64,000 bases of DNA from Bdellovibrionales bacterium (GTDB lineage Bacteria; Bdellovibrionota; Bdellovibrionia; Bdellovibrionales; Bdellovibrionaceae), in assembly GCA_018266295.1 (NCBI GenBank), contig JAFEAQ010000010.1, positions 62,001 to 126,000 on the forward strand, written 5' to 3'. Each line of letters starts with the position of its first letter. Within the stretch, counting starts at the first letter, position 1. Made by a program: the position numbers and the translations under genes. Under the pieces are notes generated by a model. It was not told the DNA's origin. It did not search any database and worked only from the letters and a program-made list of their open reading frames with translations. Below, piece by piece: positions 8,500 to 17,369 of this stretch.

Positions 8500-9729
8500 A
8501 TGAAAAAAATTATGTTACTTTTTCCTTTGTTGCTTTTGGCGTGTGCCCACGAAACACCCCAAACAACAAAAAAGGAATACCATTGGACGTCCTTGTCTGA
8601 AAAAGGTGTGACTGCGAACACGGTCAGAGTCTTAAAAGAGGATCAGGTTTTCCAAAGCGACAAGGGATTTGAAGACCTCGTGGTTCAAAAAACATCACAG
8701 GCCAACATTAAACCCGATGAAATTAAAAAAATTGTCTTCATCGGCGATACGGGCTGCCGTTTGAAAGAATCCAAGTATGGCGACAGCTATCAGAACTGCA
8801 AAGACAGCAAAGAATGGTCTTACGCTGCTAATATGGAAAAAATCGCAGCCGAAAAACCTGATTTGATTATTCACGTCGGCGATTACCACTATCGTGAAAA
8901 CTGCAGTGAAGGAAAAGTTTGCCGCAATTACACAGACACGATCGGCTATGGCTGGAGAGCTTGGGAAGCAGATTTCTTTAAACCCTCCCAAGCTGGCTTT
9001 GCGGTCGCTCCATGGATTTTTGTTCGCGGCAACCACGAGGACTGCAAACGCGCATGGGAAGGCTATAAGCTTCTCACCGAGCAAACCTGGAAAGAAAACT
9101 GTATCCCTGCCGAAAAAACGGAATACATTCAAATCGGCGATTTACTCCTAGTGAACCTCGATACGGCCTCTATTAATGACCGCCCTGAAACTCCAGAGAA
9201 TGAAGCCTTCTGGGAACAACAATTCAAAGATATCGAAAAGGTCATCACAGAGAAAAAGGCCAAACAAGTATGGTTGATCACTCATAAGCCCGTCACGGGC
9301 CTTGTCGAAGACGGCAAAGGGGGGCTTGATTTGACTAATATTAATTTGCAAAAAGCTTTCGCAAAAACAGGACTTAAATCAAAAATCGCGTTCATGATCG
9401 CAGGCCACATTCACAACACTCAGCTTTTGCAGGCCGATGGCTTTCCACAGCAGATCGTGGTCGGCAATAGCGGTACATCTCTCGATAACAGCGAAGAACT
9501 CATGAATCGCGATAAAATTTTGAAAAACAAAATCGGCGGCCTTACGATTAAAGATTTCTTTAGCGATACGAAGTCGGGCCATAGCTTTGGCTATGCAACG
9601 ATGACAAAACTGCCTGACGGCAACAGCTGGGAGCTTTCATTTAAGGATCTTGACGGAAAAACCACATTCACTTCAGTCAAGACGGCAACGCCGGCACTCA
9701 AAATCGACAAAAAGAAAAAAAAGAAATAG
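8500..9729 (+). CDS. Metallophosphoesterase lipoprotein
   Basis: A 409-residue protein. The signal ends in a lipobox (LLLACAHET, Cys15). Calcineurin-type metallophosphoesterase motifs appear in order: IGDTGC near residue 81, GDYHYR near 126, GNHED near 177, a THKP His near 270 and GHIHN near 301. All five blocks that bind the di-metal centre are present, so the enzyme is probably active on the periplasmic side or at the cell surface. Substrate is unknown. AAGGAG precedes the ATG. The C-terminus ends in a run of lysines encoded by an A-rich tract at 9708-9726, which could be prone to slippage. It sits third in the 7304-10269 operon. Confidence 0.88.
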   Translation: MKKIMLLFPLLLLACAHETPQTTKKEYHWTSLSEKGVTANTVRVLKEDQVFQSDKGFEDLVVQKTSQANIKPDEIKKIVFIGDTGCRLKESKYGDSYQNCKDSKEWSYAANMEKIAAEKPDLIIHVGDYHYRENCSEGKVCRNYTDTIGYGWRAWEADFFKPSQAGFAVAPWIFVRGNHEDCKRAWEGYKLLTEQTWKENCIPAEKTEYIQIGDLLLVNLDTASINDRPETPENEAFWEQQFKDIEKVITEKKAKQVWLITHKPVTGLVEDGKGGLDLTNINLQKAFAKTGLKSKIAFMIAGHIHNTQLLQADGFPQQIVVGNSGTSLDNSEELMNRDKILKNKIGGLTIKDFFSDTKSGHSFGYATMTKLPDGNSWELSFKDLDGKTTFTSVKTATPALKIDKKKKKK

Positions 9730-9732
9730 TGT

Positions 9733-10269
9733 ATGGAAGAAATCGAAGTTCCGACAGAACATCTGCATGAAGAAATGGGCGAACATGCAGCCCACTCAAA
9801 AGATAAATGGATTTCTCAAGTGGCGCTGAGCTCGGCCCTCATTGCGGTCTTTGCCGCGATCTCGGCCCTGCTTGCCGGGCACCACTCCAACGAGGCCATG
9901 ATTGAGCAGATAAAAGCTTCTGATCAGTGGGCCTACTACCAGGCAAAAGGAGTTAAAAGCTCCCTGTTAAGTGCAAAAACTGAGATTCTCAGTGAGCTTG
10001 GTAAAACTCCTAAAGAAGCAGATCTTCACAAAGCCGAAGAATACAAAAAACAGCAAGAAGAGATCAGCAAAGACGCGAAAGAAAAACAAGAAGCCTCTGA
10101 GCATCACCTTCAGATTCACGAAGTGTATGCGAAGTCTGTGACGTTCTTTCAAGTGGCAATTGCGATTGCCGCGATTTCAGTTCTGATGAGACGCCGCCGC
10201 TTTTGGTATTTAAGTCTAGTGTTTGGTGCTTGCGGAATTGGTTTCTTTATCCGCGCACTTCTTCTGTAA
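9733..10269 (+). CDS. DUF4337 membrane protein
   Basis: A 178-residue protein with an acidic His-containing N-terminus, a membrane segment at about 29-48 (ALSSALIAVFAAISALLAG), a long charged coiled-coil-like middle (about 65-130, rich in Lys, Glu and Gln) and two closely spaced membrane segments at the C-terminus split by RRRRF. The layout and the HHSNEAM and QIKASDQWAYYQAKG motifs fit DUF4337. Function of the family is not known. It begins three bases after the phosphoesterase stop, so it is co-transcribed with that operon. Confidence 0.85.
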   Translation: MEEIEVPTEHLHEEMGEHAAHSKDKWISQVALSSALIAVFAAISALLAGHHSNEAMIEQIKASDQWAYYQAKGVKSSLLSAKTEILSELGKTPKEADLHKAEEYKKQQEEISKDAKEKQEASEHHLQIHEVYAKSVTFFQVAIAIAAISVLMRRRRFWYLSLVFGACGIGFFIRALLL

Positions 10270-10272
10270 AAC

Positions 10273-11184
10273 TCATAGCCTGCAGATGAGATTCTGCAGG
10301 CTTTCCACCATGTACTCATCGAGCCAGCGGTGATTGCCGAGACGGTTCTTTTTCGCTGACAAATATCCCAAATGCCCACCCCACGGATGGATCTTGAGCT
10401 CTACCGACGAAGACCACGGCGCCTCACGATAGTCCTGTACTGGAATAAACGGATCATCTTCCGCCGTCAGGACGCATGCCGGTTTTTGAATTTTATGAAC
10501 ATGGGGCTTGGACGAGCACGTTTGATAATACTCATGACGATCTTTAAATCCACTGCGCGGAGCCGTGTAAAGATCATCAATCTGAGTCAGCGTCGTCCAC
10601 GGAGAAATATTCAGCGCTTTCTGTTGCACGATTCTGCGCACAAAACGAAGATCATAAGCGCGGTTGAAGCCTCTTGCGAGTAAATCCGCGCACGAACTTA
10701 AATTGATCGGCGCATTCACGGTGATGGCCCCATCGGGAAGATGTTCTCCTCTTTGGCCTGAGAGCAAATAGAGAATGATATTGCCGCTCATTGAAAATCC
10801 CGCTGTGATCTGCTTCTTTGTCGGCTGAAGTTCACGCAAGTAGCGAACCACTTCAGAAACATCTTCTGCACGCCCTGAGTGGTAAGGATTTTGCGCAAGC
10901 CCCGCTCCCGCGCCAGCCCCACGGTGATTCACAAGAAATACACTGTGACCCATTGCCAGGTATTGAATCGCCGTTCTTTGCATGTAATCAGCTTCTATAT
11001 CACCGGAAAGACCATGATAAAGACTGACAAGAATATCGGAGGTGCCTTTATAAAGAAAGCCAACCAGGCGATCCCCGTCCGCAAGTTCTATGATGTGTTT
11101 TTCCCCGATGATCTCGAGTTTCGGCGAAGGGATCAAGTGTCCCAGGAGAGTTTGAAAGTGGCCGCTGATAATTTTTGTCGCCAT
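10273..11184 (-). CDS. YheT-family alpha/beta hydrolase
   Basis: A 303-residue alpha/beta hydrolase. Recognisable blocks are LVSLYHGLSGDIEADY with the oxyanion-type HG motif, FLVNHRGAGAG, the nucleophile elbow GFSMSGN (Ser131), an acid in DDPFIP and the catalytic His in HPWGGHLGYL. This order and the HGL-S-G block match the YheT/ABHD1-3 group, putative esterases or lipases. No signal peptide, so it acts in the cytoplasm. The nucleophile motif has Ser where most relatives have Gly (GxSxS instead of GxSxG). It converges on the DUF4337 gene with three bases between stops. GGGGTTC precedes the ATG. Confidence 0.85.
   Translation of the reverse strand: MATKIISGHFQTLLGHLIPSPKLEIIGEKHIIELADGDRLVGFLYKGTSDILVSLYHGLSGDIEADYMQRTAIQYLAMGHSVFLVNHRGAGAGAGLAQNPYHSGRAEDVSEVVRYLRELQPTKKQITAGFSMSGNIILYLLSGQRGEHLPDGAITVNAPINLSSCADLLARGFNRAYDLRFVRRIVQQKALNISPWTTLTQIDDLYTAPRSGFKDRHEYYQTCSSKPHVHKIQKPACVLTAEDDPFIPVQDYREAPWSSSVELKIHPWGGHLGYLSAKKNRLGNHRWLDEYMVESLQNLICRL
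10277..10304 (+). terminator. Hairpin terminator candidate inside the 3' end of the opposing gene
   Basis: A perfect 10-bp stem (AGCCTGCAGA / TCTGCAGGCT) with a 6-base loop starts eight bases after the DUF4337 stop codon. It is followed by only three T, so termination may be partial. On the other strand it encodes the last residues of the YheT-like hydrolase. Confidence 0.55.
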
Positions 11185-11271
11185 AGAACCCCACAGTAGT
11201 TTTAGAGGTCCAGGCGGTCAAGACGCGGCGGTTAGGGTCTCATTTTAATCCAGGACCTACGGTTAGCACTG

Positions 11272-11299
11272 TTAAGTTTCAATTAAAAAGAGTCGAAAA
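11272..11299 (+). promoter_or_regulatory. Candidate sigma-28 (FliA-type) promoter of the chemoreceptor
   Basis: TTAAGTTT at 11272-11279 and GTCGAAAA at 11292-11299, separated by 12 bases. The known FliA consensus is TAAAGTTT, 11 bases, GCCGATAA; here there are one and two mismatches. It ends 30 bases before the MCP start codon, the expected place. Confidence 0.5.
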
Positions 11300-11329
11300 G
11301 AAAACAAGTTCTTAGCTATGTGAGGAATC

Positions 11330-13030
11330 ATGAAAAAGATCAAAAGTTGGATCCACGGCCTTCGCGGCAAACTCTTAATGTCTGCAATCTTCCCGATCTT
11401 TGCTTTCATTGCCATCTCAGCATTGAATATTAATGGCCTATCAAAAATGGGTGCCATGCTCACGGAAGCCTATACCGATGTGATCCCTTCACTGGATGAT
11501 TTAGGGCATATGGCAGCAAGCAGCCAGGCTCTTTCAAATCATCTCTGGGCGACCCTTGCCAACCCTACTGACAAGGATTTCCGCAAAGATCATGTTGAAA
11601 AATTCAAAGCGGCGTTTGCGGAATACACAAAATACCAATCAGCCTACGAGGCAACGCCTTTTTCAGAAGAAGAGAGTAAGAACTACGCCAAGGTAAAAGA
11701 CAAAAAAGAAGCCTTTGCTAAAGCAACAGAAACAATCGCTGCGGAGCTCGGCAAACACAGTCCTGAAGGCGATGAGAAAGTCCGCGAAATTTTCCGTGAT
11801 GGCTGGCGCACCATGGCTAATGACATCAGCGAAGTCACTGAAATGAACACTGCTATTTACCAGAAAACTTCCAAGGAAAACACAATTGAGAAAGACGATC
11901 TCTATCGTCAGAACCTCAACATTACAATCTTTGCCTCCGCATTTGCGATTTTTGCTCTCATAGGGATCCTGATGTGGATGGCACAAAGAATTTCTCACAC
12001 GGTTGAGAATATTGCAAACGCCCTTCTGACTTCAGGCAAATACGTGACAGACTCTATCCAACAGCTTTCAGCCACTGGCCAAACACTTTCTCAAGCATCT
12101 ACTTCGGCGGCCGCATCCCTAGAAGAAACCGTGGCTTCTCTGGAGGAAATGTCTTCGATGGTGAAAATGAATTCGGACAACGCCAAGCAGGCTTCTGCAT
12201 TATCACAAACTTCGCGCGACTCTGCCGAACAAGGTGAAAAGGAAATTCACTCCTTGATTTCTTCGATGCATGAGATTTCTTCATCTTCTAAAAAGATCGA
12301 AGAGATTATTACCGTCATCGACGATATCGCCTTTCAAACCAACTTGCTGGCACTGAACGCCGCGGTTGAGGCGGCCCGGGCCGGAGAACAAGGTAAAGGC
12401 TTTGCGGTCGTTGCCGACGCAGTTCGCTCGCTGGCGCAGAAAAGCGCCGTCGCCGCAAAAGACATCAGCGATCTTATCAAAGATTCGGTTCAAAAAATCG
12501 ACCGCGGTACAAAGATCGCTGATCATAGCGGCACGGTTTTGAATAACATCGTTATATCAGTGAAAAAGGTCGCAGATCTCAATCACGAGATTTCAGCCGC
12601 CAGCAACGAACAGTCCACAGGCATTACTCAAGTGGGCAAAGCAATGAATCAACTTGATCAGTCGACTCAAATGAATGCGGCCTCTGCGGAAGAAATTGCA
12701 GCCTCCGCGGAAGAGCTTCTGCAGCAATCCCAAAACATGCAGGAAAAGGTTCAAGACCTTAACGCCGTGATCCTGGGATTCCGCGAAAATGAAATAAAAA
12801 CCACTCCGGTGGTCGCGCCAAAAGCTGAAAAAGCACCGGCGATTAAAACGTCTGAGACGCCGAAGGCTAAAAACAATGTGGTTGAATTCGAGATGAAAAA
12901 GAAACCTACTCCGAAGGTCACGGCAAAAAGTACCGCGGCGGCTGTCATTCCTTTTGATGAAGACGAAGATCCGCCGGAGTTTAACTCAAACGGCCCTCGT
13001 GGCAAAGTCGGCACAACTGACGGCTTCTAG
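11330..13030 (+). CDS. Methyl-accepting chemotaxis protein
   Basis: A 566-residue chemoreceptor. TM1 at about 14-33, a four-helix-bundle-like periplasmic sensor (about 34-196), TM2 at about 197-217, then a long cytoplasmic coiled coil. The signalling tip is fully conserved ([20 protein letters not shown] with following [13 protein letters not shown], residues about 330-362). No convincing HAMP domain follows TM2, so the sensor seems joined to the signalling helices directly. After the coiled coil there is a Pro/Lys-rich linker and an acidic tail ending GTTDGF; no CheR-type pentapeptide. TGAGGAAT precedes the ATG. Ligand unknown. The candidate FliA-type promoter upstream agrees with control by the flagellar regulon. 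Confidence 0.93.
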   Translation: MKKIKSWIHGLRGKLLMSAIFPIFAFIAISALNINGLSKMGAMLTEAYTDVIPSLDDLGHMAASSQALSNHLWATLANPTDKDFRKDHVEKFKAAFAEYTKYQSAYEATPFSEEESKNYAKVKDKKEAFAKATETIAAELGKHSPEGDEKVREIFRDGWRTMANDISEVTEMNTAIYQKTSKENTIEKDDLYRQNLNITIFASAFAIFALIGILMWMAQRISHTVENIANALLTSGKYVTDSIQQLSATGQTLSQASTSAAASLEETVASLEEMSSMVKMNSDNAKQASALSQTSRDSAEQGEKEIHSLISSMHEISSSSKKIEEIITVIDDIAFQTNLLALNAAVEAARAGEQGKGFAVVADAVRSLAQKSAVAAKDISDLIKDSVQKIDRGTKIADHSGTVLNNIVISVKKVADLNHEISAASNEQSTGITQVGKAMNQLDQSTQMNAASAEEIAASAEELLQQSQNMQEKVQDLNAVILGFRENEIKTTPVVAPKAEKAPAIKTSETPKAKNNVVEFEMKKKPTPKVTAKSTAAAVIPFDEDEDPPEFNSNGPRGKVGTTDGF

Positions 13031-13477
13031 TTATTTACTGCCCGCTGCTCCAGATGAAGATTTACTTTCAGCCCCGCCCGCAGCGGGGCTTTTTACTGCC
13101 GAGGACTCAATAGCAAGAATGCGACGGCTCTTTGTATTAACCTTGAGTCCGATCGGAGAGCCCTTCTTTTCACTTTCCTGACAGGCCTTAAAAATAGAAC
13201 TGTATTGACCGCCACTTGGAATGAAATAGGAGTCTTTAAGCTCTTTAAAAAAGACCTCGGTCATTTCCAGTTTACGAATTACGCGAACAGTCCCTGAAAC
13301 CAGCTCTTCGTTTTCGCCAAGCTGTGGCTTTGCCGCCTCAGTGGAGGAGGACTTATCACCGCCTTCAGAAACGACTTCGTCTTCTGCACCGACCTCTTTG
13401 AAATCAGACCCTTTTTGCACAGCAAAGGCATTAAAACCAATAAATAGCACACCCAGTAAAAGTCCGAACTTGGTCAT
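13031..13477 (-). CDS. Exported hypothetical protein
   Basis: A 148-residue protein with a signal peptide (MTKFGLLLGVLFIGFNAFA) and two low-complexity ends: an acidic Ser/Glu stretch after the signal and an Ala/Ser/Gly/Lys-rich tail. The central 60 residues look folded (VSGTVRVIRKLEMTEVFF and then a hydrophobic beta-type part). No family is recognised. Its stop codon directly abuts the stop of the MCP gene on the other strand. GGAG lies 12 bases upstream of the ATG. Confidence 0.7.
   Translation of the reverse strand: MTKFGLLLGVLFIGFNAFAVQKGSDFKEVGAEDEVVSEGGDKSSSTEAAKPQLGENEELVSGTVRVIRKLEMTEVFFKELKDSYFIPSGGQYSSIFKACQESEKKGSPIGLKVNTKSRRILAIESSAVKSPAAGGAESKSSSGAAGSK
13070..13094 (+). terminator. 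Rho-independent terminator of the MCP gene
   Basis: An 8-bp GC-rich stem (AGCCCCGC / GCGGGGCT) with loop CCGCA, followed by TTTTT. It lies 40 bases after the MCP stop and within the coding sequence of the convergent gene, where it encodes part of the Ala/Gly-rich tail. Confidence 0.75.
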
Positions 13478-13579
13478 TGGCGAGTTCTCCTTAAACTCTA
13501 AGCATAAATCATTGGCTTGTTTTTAGAAGGATCTAGATGCTTTCCCGGCCAATTCTATGTTAAGGTACGGCTCAGATAT

Positions 13580-15421
13580 ATGCGCATTCTTCACTTGCTA
13601 TCACAGATGCAACCAACCGGGGCGGAAGCCTACGCCATCACCCTAGCCAATTGGCTAACGGATCATGGCCATGACGTGCACATTATCTCGGATCGCATTC
13701 ACGTAAAAACTCGCCAGCCCTATACGCCGATGGCGGTTCATAGCAATAAAACCCACACACGCCTCCGCAGCACATTTTTACTGCGTAAGTTTTTAAAAGA
13801 AAAACAGATCCAAGTAATCCACTGCCATTCGCGTGCGGCGGCACGCCTTGCCTACTGGGCGACACGAGGGACGAATGTCGCTGTCGTTTCGACAATTCAT
13901 GGCCGTCAACCAGTGTCTTTGTCGAAAAAACTTCTCGATATCTACGGTGAAAAGAGCATTTGCATCTGCGAAAACCTCACGACCAAACTTTCAACAAAGC
14001 TCGGTATGAGCGAAAGAAAAATGCGTTTGGTCCGTAACCCCGTGGACTCTCAAAAGCTTTCTTTTGTCGAGACGCTCGCAACCCGACCGCGCATGGCCTG
14101 GGTGGGACGTTTCACGGGCCCCAAAGGAGAACGCGCCCGAGAATTCATCAAGCACAGCCTGCCTGAAATTTTAAAGCACTTTCCGGATCTTCAGATTGAG
14201 GTCATCGGCGGCAATCCTCAGCTTTTAGGCGACGAAACAATGCAAAGAGTGTTCGCTCTTCAAGAGAAATATCCCAAGCGCCTGCATGTCCACACCCACC
14301 TCGACAATCTCGATGAGGAACTCGGCAAGTTCCAGCTTGTAATGGGCGCGGGCCGTGTTGCTATTAGTTCCCTGATGCGCGGGATTCCGACCTATGCCAT
14401 CGGCGAATACAATGCCGAGGGGCTTGTTACGAAGGAAAGCCTTGATCGCGCGATGGCAAGTAATTTTGGCGATATTGGTGCTGACGGCAAAGCGACGACG
14501 CCGATTGATTTTACAAAACTCACTGCCGAGGTGATTCAGTTTTTAAAAAGTCCCGAGAGTCTCACCTCTGCCGAACGCCATGGAATCCGCGAAGTAGTTG
14601 TTCGTAATTTTGATCAAGAAAGTGTTTGCCGTAAAATCTTGAACACCTACAAATCGGCATATTTCCTCAAAAACCATTCGCAACACATCCCAGTTCTTAT
14701 GTATCACAAAGTGCCGGATGAGACGTTACAAACTCAGCATCGTATTTTTGTGACGAAAGAAACTTTCAAGTCGCACTTGCAGTTCTTTAAAGAGCGGGGT
14801 TTTACAACACTCCATTTTAAAGACCTCGAAGACTTCCGCTCAGGCAAAAAAGACTTTAAGCAATTCCCTAAGAAACCGCTGATTCTGACCTTTGACGATG
14901 GTTATGTGGATAACCTCACCAATGCAGCACCTCTTTTAAAAGAGTTCGGCATGAAGGCCGTGATTTTCCTGTTGGCGGATCATACGCTCGAAGCCAACTC
15001 CTGGGACAATGACGGCAAAGAGCCAATGCAGCCTCTTATGAACCTCGAACAGAAAAAGCAGCTCTTAAACTACGGTTACGAGATTGGCTCCCATGGATTC
15101 CGCCACCGCAAGATCACTGAGATGACGGAGGCCGAAGCCAGAGCCGAGCTGCAAGAGTCTAAAAAGGCGTTAGAACAAGATTTCGGCAACATCGGCACCT
15201 ATGCTTTCACCTATGGTATTACAAGCCCGCGCGCCGCTGAACTTGCGGAAGAGGCCGGTTATAGCTTTGCCGTCAACACGGACACCGGCGGTCTTCATCA
15301 TGAAGAAAATCCGTTTGCAATTTTCCGAATCAATATCTTCCCAGAAGACGGCCCAGCCCAACTCCGCAAAAAGACCTCCGCCTGGTATCGAAAGTATTTC
15401 TTTTTAAAACGCGGCCGTTAA
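13580..15421 (+). CDS. Fused GT4-like glycosyltransferase and polysaccharide deacetylase
   Basis: From the ATG at 13580 the protein has 613 residues; an open frame continues upstream to a TTG at 13517, but the ATG start gives the normal N-terminus MRILHLLSQMQPTGAE. Residues about 1-355 look like a GT4-type glycosyltransferase (N-terminal Rossmann fold with G-A-E, HCHSRAAAR, then VRNPVD and a donor-binding half with WVGRF). Residues about 370-600 are a CE4 polysaccharide deacetylase: LMYHKVP, TFDDGY near 437-442 with the catalytic Asp pair, SHGFRH near 504-509 with the metal-binding His pair, and an FRIN C-terminal block. There is no signal peptide or membrane segment, so both domains should be cytoplasmic, which is unusual for CE4 enzymes. 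A role in making a deacetylated amino-sugar polymer or glycolipid is inference. Confidence 0.85.
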   Translation: MRILHLLSQMQPTGAEAYAITLANWLTDHGHDVHIISDRIHVKTRQPYTPMAVHSNKTHTRLRSTFLLRKFLKEKQIQVIHCHSRAAARLAYWATRGTNVAVVSTIHGRQPVSLSKKLLDIYGEKSICICENLTTKLSTKLGMSERKMRLVRNPVDSQKLSFVETLATRPRMAWVGRFTGPKGERAREFIKHSLPEILKHFPDLQIEVIGGNPQLLGDETMQRVFALQEKYPKRLHVHTHLDNLDEELGKFQLVMGAGRVAISSLMRGIPTYAIGEYNAEGLVTKESLDRAMASNFGDIGADGKATTPIDFTKLTAEVIQFLKSPESLTSAERHGIREVVVRNFDQESVCRKILNTYKSAYFLKNHSQHIPVLMYHKVPDETLQTQHRIFVTKETFKSHLQFFKERGFTTLHFKDLEDFRSGKKDFKQFPKKPLILTFDDGYVDNLTNAAPLLKEFGMKAVIFLLADHTLEANSWDNDGKEPMQPLMNLEQKKQLLNYGYEIGSHGFRHRKITEMTEAEARAELQESKKALEQDFGNIGTYAFTYGITSPRAAELAEEAGYSFAVNTDTGGLHHEENPFAIFRINIFPEDGPAQLRKKTSAWYRKYFFLKRGR

Positions 15422-15528
15422 GCACCACGAGTGCTCCCATTCAAGCCCTCACAATATTTGAAAGCGAAAATAGATTTACTAGGCACCTCTCGTATTGTGG
15501 CCCAAAATAGATAATAGTACCGTTAAGC

Positions 15529-16344
15529 GTGAGCAATACGACTTATTACTCCGACCATTTAAAATACCTGCAAGAGGCTTACGACAATCGCGTGGCGCGA
15601 AATCCGAGCTATTCCTTGCGCGCTTTTGCCCGTGATCTGGGGCTAGCAACATCGACACTCACTGAAATTATGAAGGGCAAATACGGCCTGTCTTTTGAGC
15701 GCGCCTTTCAAGTGGCAGAAAAAATGCATCTTAACGAAACGCAGTGCCAGCACTTCGCAGAACTTTTTATTATCCAGTTCTCACGCAGTGAAAAAGCCAA
15801 GAAAAGCGCGCGGGCCAATGTGCTTGCTCGAACGACTCAGGTTTATCAAGACTTGCAGGAGGACTCATTTAGAACAATTTCCGAATGGCATCACCTCGCT
15901 ATTCTAGAACTCCTTGAAATAGAACAGCACACTTACGAAACTTCAGCGCTCCTCGCGGAACGTTTGGAGCTTCCGCAGGACCTTTTACAGGAATCTCTGC
16001 AAAGACTCGAGCGACTCCATCTCATTGAGCTCAGAAAAGGCCGCCTGCTTCCAACCGGCGAATTCACCACGGTCGGCAATGGCCGGGCATCTGAGGCCAT
16101 TCGTCACTTTCACGCTCAAGTTCTAAGCCGCGCACAGATGGCGCTTGAAAATCAAACGGTGGATGAACGCGAGTTTTCTTCGACCGTCTTTTCGATATCA
16201 AAAGAAGACATCAGTGCCGCTAAAAAATTACTGCAAACTTTCCGCCGGGATTTCGCGATACGCTTTTCAAAAACAAAATCACCGGATGATGTGTTTTGCC
16301 TGAGCCTCCAATTCTTCAGCCTTCTTGGGAGAAAAAAACAATGA
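15529..16344 (+). CDS. TIGR02147-type transcriptional regulator
   Basis: A 271-residue protein starting at a GTG. The N-terminal 60 residues form a Cro/CI-like helix-turn-helix with SLRAFARDLGLATSTLTEIMKGKYGLS, and the remaining part (DUF4423-like) has the FRTISEWHHLAILELL block typical of TIGR02147 proteins. These are abundant in Bdellovibrio and Fibrobacter. The stop overlaps the start of the next gene (ATGA), so regulator and exported protein are translationally coupled. No good Shine-Dalgarno precedes the GTG. A paralogue lies at 26312-27073. Targets are unknown. Confidence 0.9.
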   Translation: MSNTTYYSDHLKYLQEAYDNRVARNPSYSLRAFARDLGLATSTLTEIMKGKYGLSFERAFQVAEKMHLNETQCQHFAELFIIQFSRSEKAKKSARANVLARTTQVYQDLQEDSFRTISEWHHLAILELLEIEQHTYETSALLAERLELPQDLLQESLQRLERLHLIELRKGRLLPTGEFTTVGNGRASEAIRHFHAQVLSRAQMALENQTVDEREFSSTVFSISKEDISAAKKLLQTFRRDFAIRFSKTKSPDDVFCLSLQFFSLLGRKKQ

Positions 16345-17369
16345 AGTTCTTTTTCTTTTTTATCCTCTGGTCTCTGAATAGCTTTGCCGGGATCCGTGAT
16401 GTCGGAAACGGTGGCGCCGGCGTTCTGCTTAACAACACCCCTTACCTCCTAGATCTCTATGAAGCCGGAATGACCACGCCGTCTTTTAATAAAAATCTCA
16501 AACCATCACCGCAGTACTCAGAGCGCGCACAAAAGATGGATTTTCTAACCGCGGATGAAAAACTTCTTCTGAGTTTAAAGCTGACGGAGCTTGAAAAAAT
16601 CTCGCCTCTTACAGCTAACAGCCTCGCTCTGGGACTGGAAATGTTTTTATGGAGGCTCACTGATCAGAGCCTTGTTGAAATTCCAGAGCGCAGTCCGATT
16701 GATTTAACTCCGCTCACCGTCGTGCAGCTGGCCAATCGCTTTGGCTCAACAATCCGCCTCAGCCAGAAATATTGGAACCAGATGGATTCCGGCAACCGGG
16801 TCGCCCTCGTCCTGCACGAACTCTTCTATGCGTATGCAGAACTTGTCGCCCTGGAAGATGGCACGTACGAGCAACAAAGCGCTCCGGTTCGCGCCGTGGT
16901 AGGCTATGTCTTTTCACCGGAGCTGACCTCCCGTGGTCCTGCGGGATTTGAAAGCTTCGCCTCAACTCCGCGACGGGCTTCTAAGATTGTGTCATCAACA
17001 GAAGTCGAATATCTGGGGCCGGTGTTTGAAGCCAGCAGCAAAGAATTTTATGGCTTCATTAATCTTTTTGAAATCGGCGGGACGGATCGATGGGTCTTTT
17101 GTGCAAACCTAGGTGCGGCCTTGACTTCTGCAAAAAAAGGCAAGACGGCGGGTGACGTGCGCTTTCCGACCCGAATCGCGACGGTTCAGTTCGCGGAATA
17201 CGTTTCACCCACGGGATTGCAGAAAAGACTGACCTTGGTTGAAAATCCGGACGACCATAGAGTGATCGCCGCGGGCCGATTTAGTTTCGATAAAACGAAT
17301 CAAAACACTTGCAAGCAGTGGATTGAAACAAAGGCCCGGGAGATCCGCGCCATCCCAGCACTCCCCTAG
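16341..17369 (+). CDS. Exported protein coupled to TIGR02147 regulator
   Basis: Start chosen at the ATG at 16341, which overlaps the regulator stop (ATGA), has GGGAG about ten bases upstream and gives a signal peptide (MKFFFFFILWSLNSFAG); an upstream in-frame start would add 15 unlikely residues. The mature protein of about 325 residues begins IRDVGNGGAGVLL, a Gly-rich N-terminus I associate with Bdellovibrio exported proteins. It has the segment RVALVLHELFYAYAE, resembling a zinc-protease helix but with Tyr in place of the second His, so catalysis is doubtful. Two Cys residues occur late (FVFCANLG region and NQNTCKQW). No named family recognised. It converges with the TraB-like gene with a four-base overlap of stops. 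Confidence 0.78.
   Translation: MKFFFFFILWSLNSFAGIRDVGNGGAGVLLNNTPYLLDLYEAGMTTPSFNKNLKPSPQYSERAQKMDFLTADEKLLLSLKLTELEKISPLTANSLALGLEMFLWRLTDQSLVEIPERSPIDLTPLTVVQLANRFGSTIRLSQKYWNQMDSGNRVALVLHELFYAYAELVALEDGTYEQQSAPVRAVVGYVFSPELTSRGPAGFESFASTPRRASKIVSSTEVEYLGPVFEASSKEFYGFINLFEIGGTDRWVFCANLGAALTSAKKGKTAGDVRFPTRIATVQFAEYVSPTGLQKRLTLVENPDDHRVIAAGRFSFDKTNQNTCKQWIETKAREIRAIPALP

Noticed and set aside
15422-15436. Terminator after the glycosyltransferase/deacetylase fusion
   Set aside because: AGCAC/GTGCT is only a 5-bp stem and has no T run.
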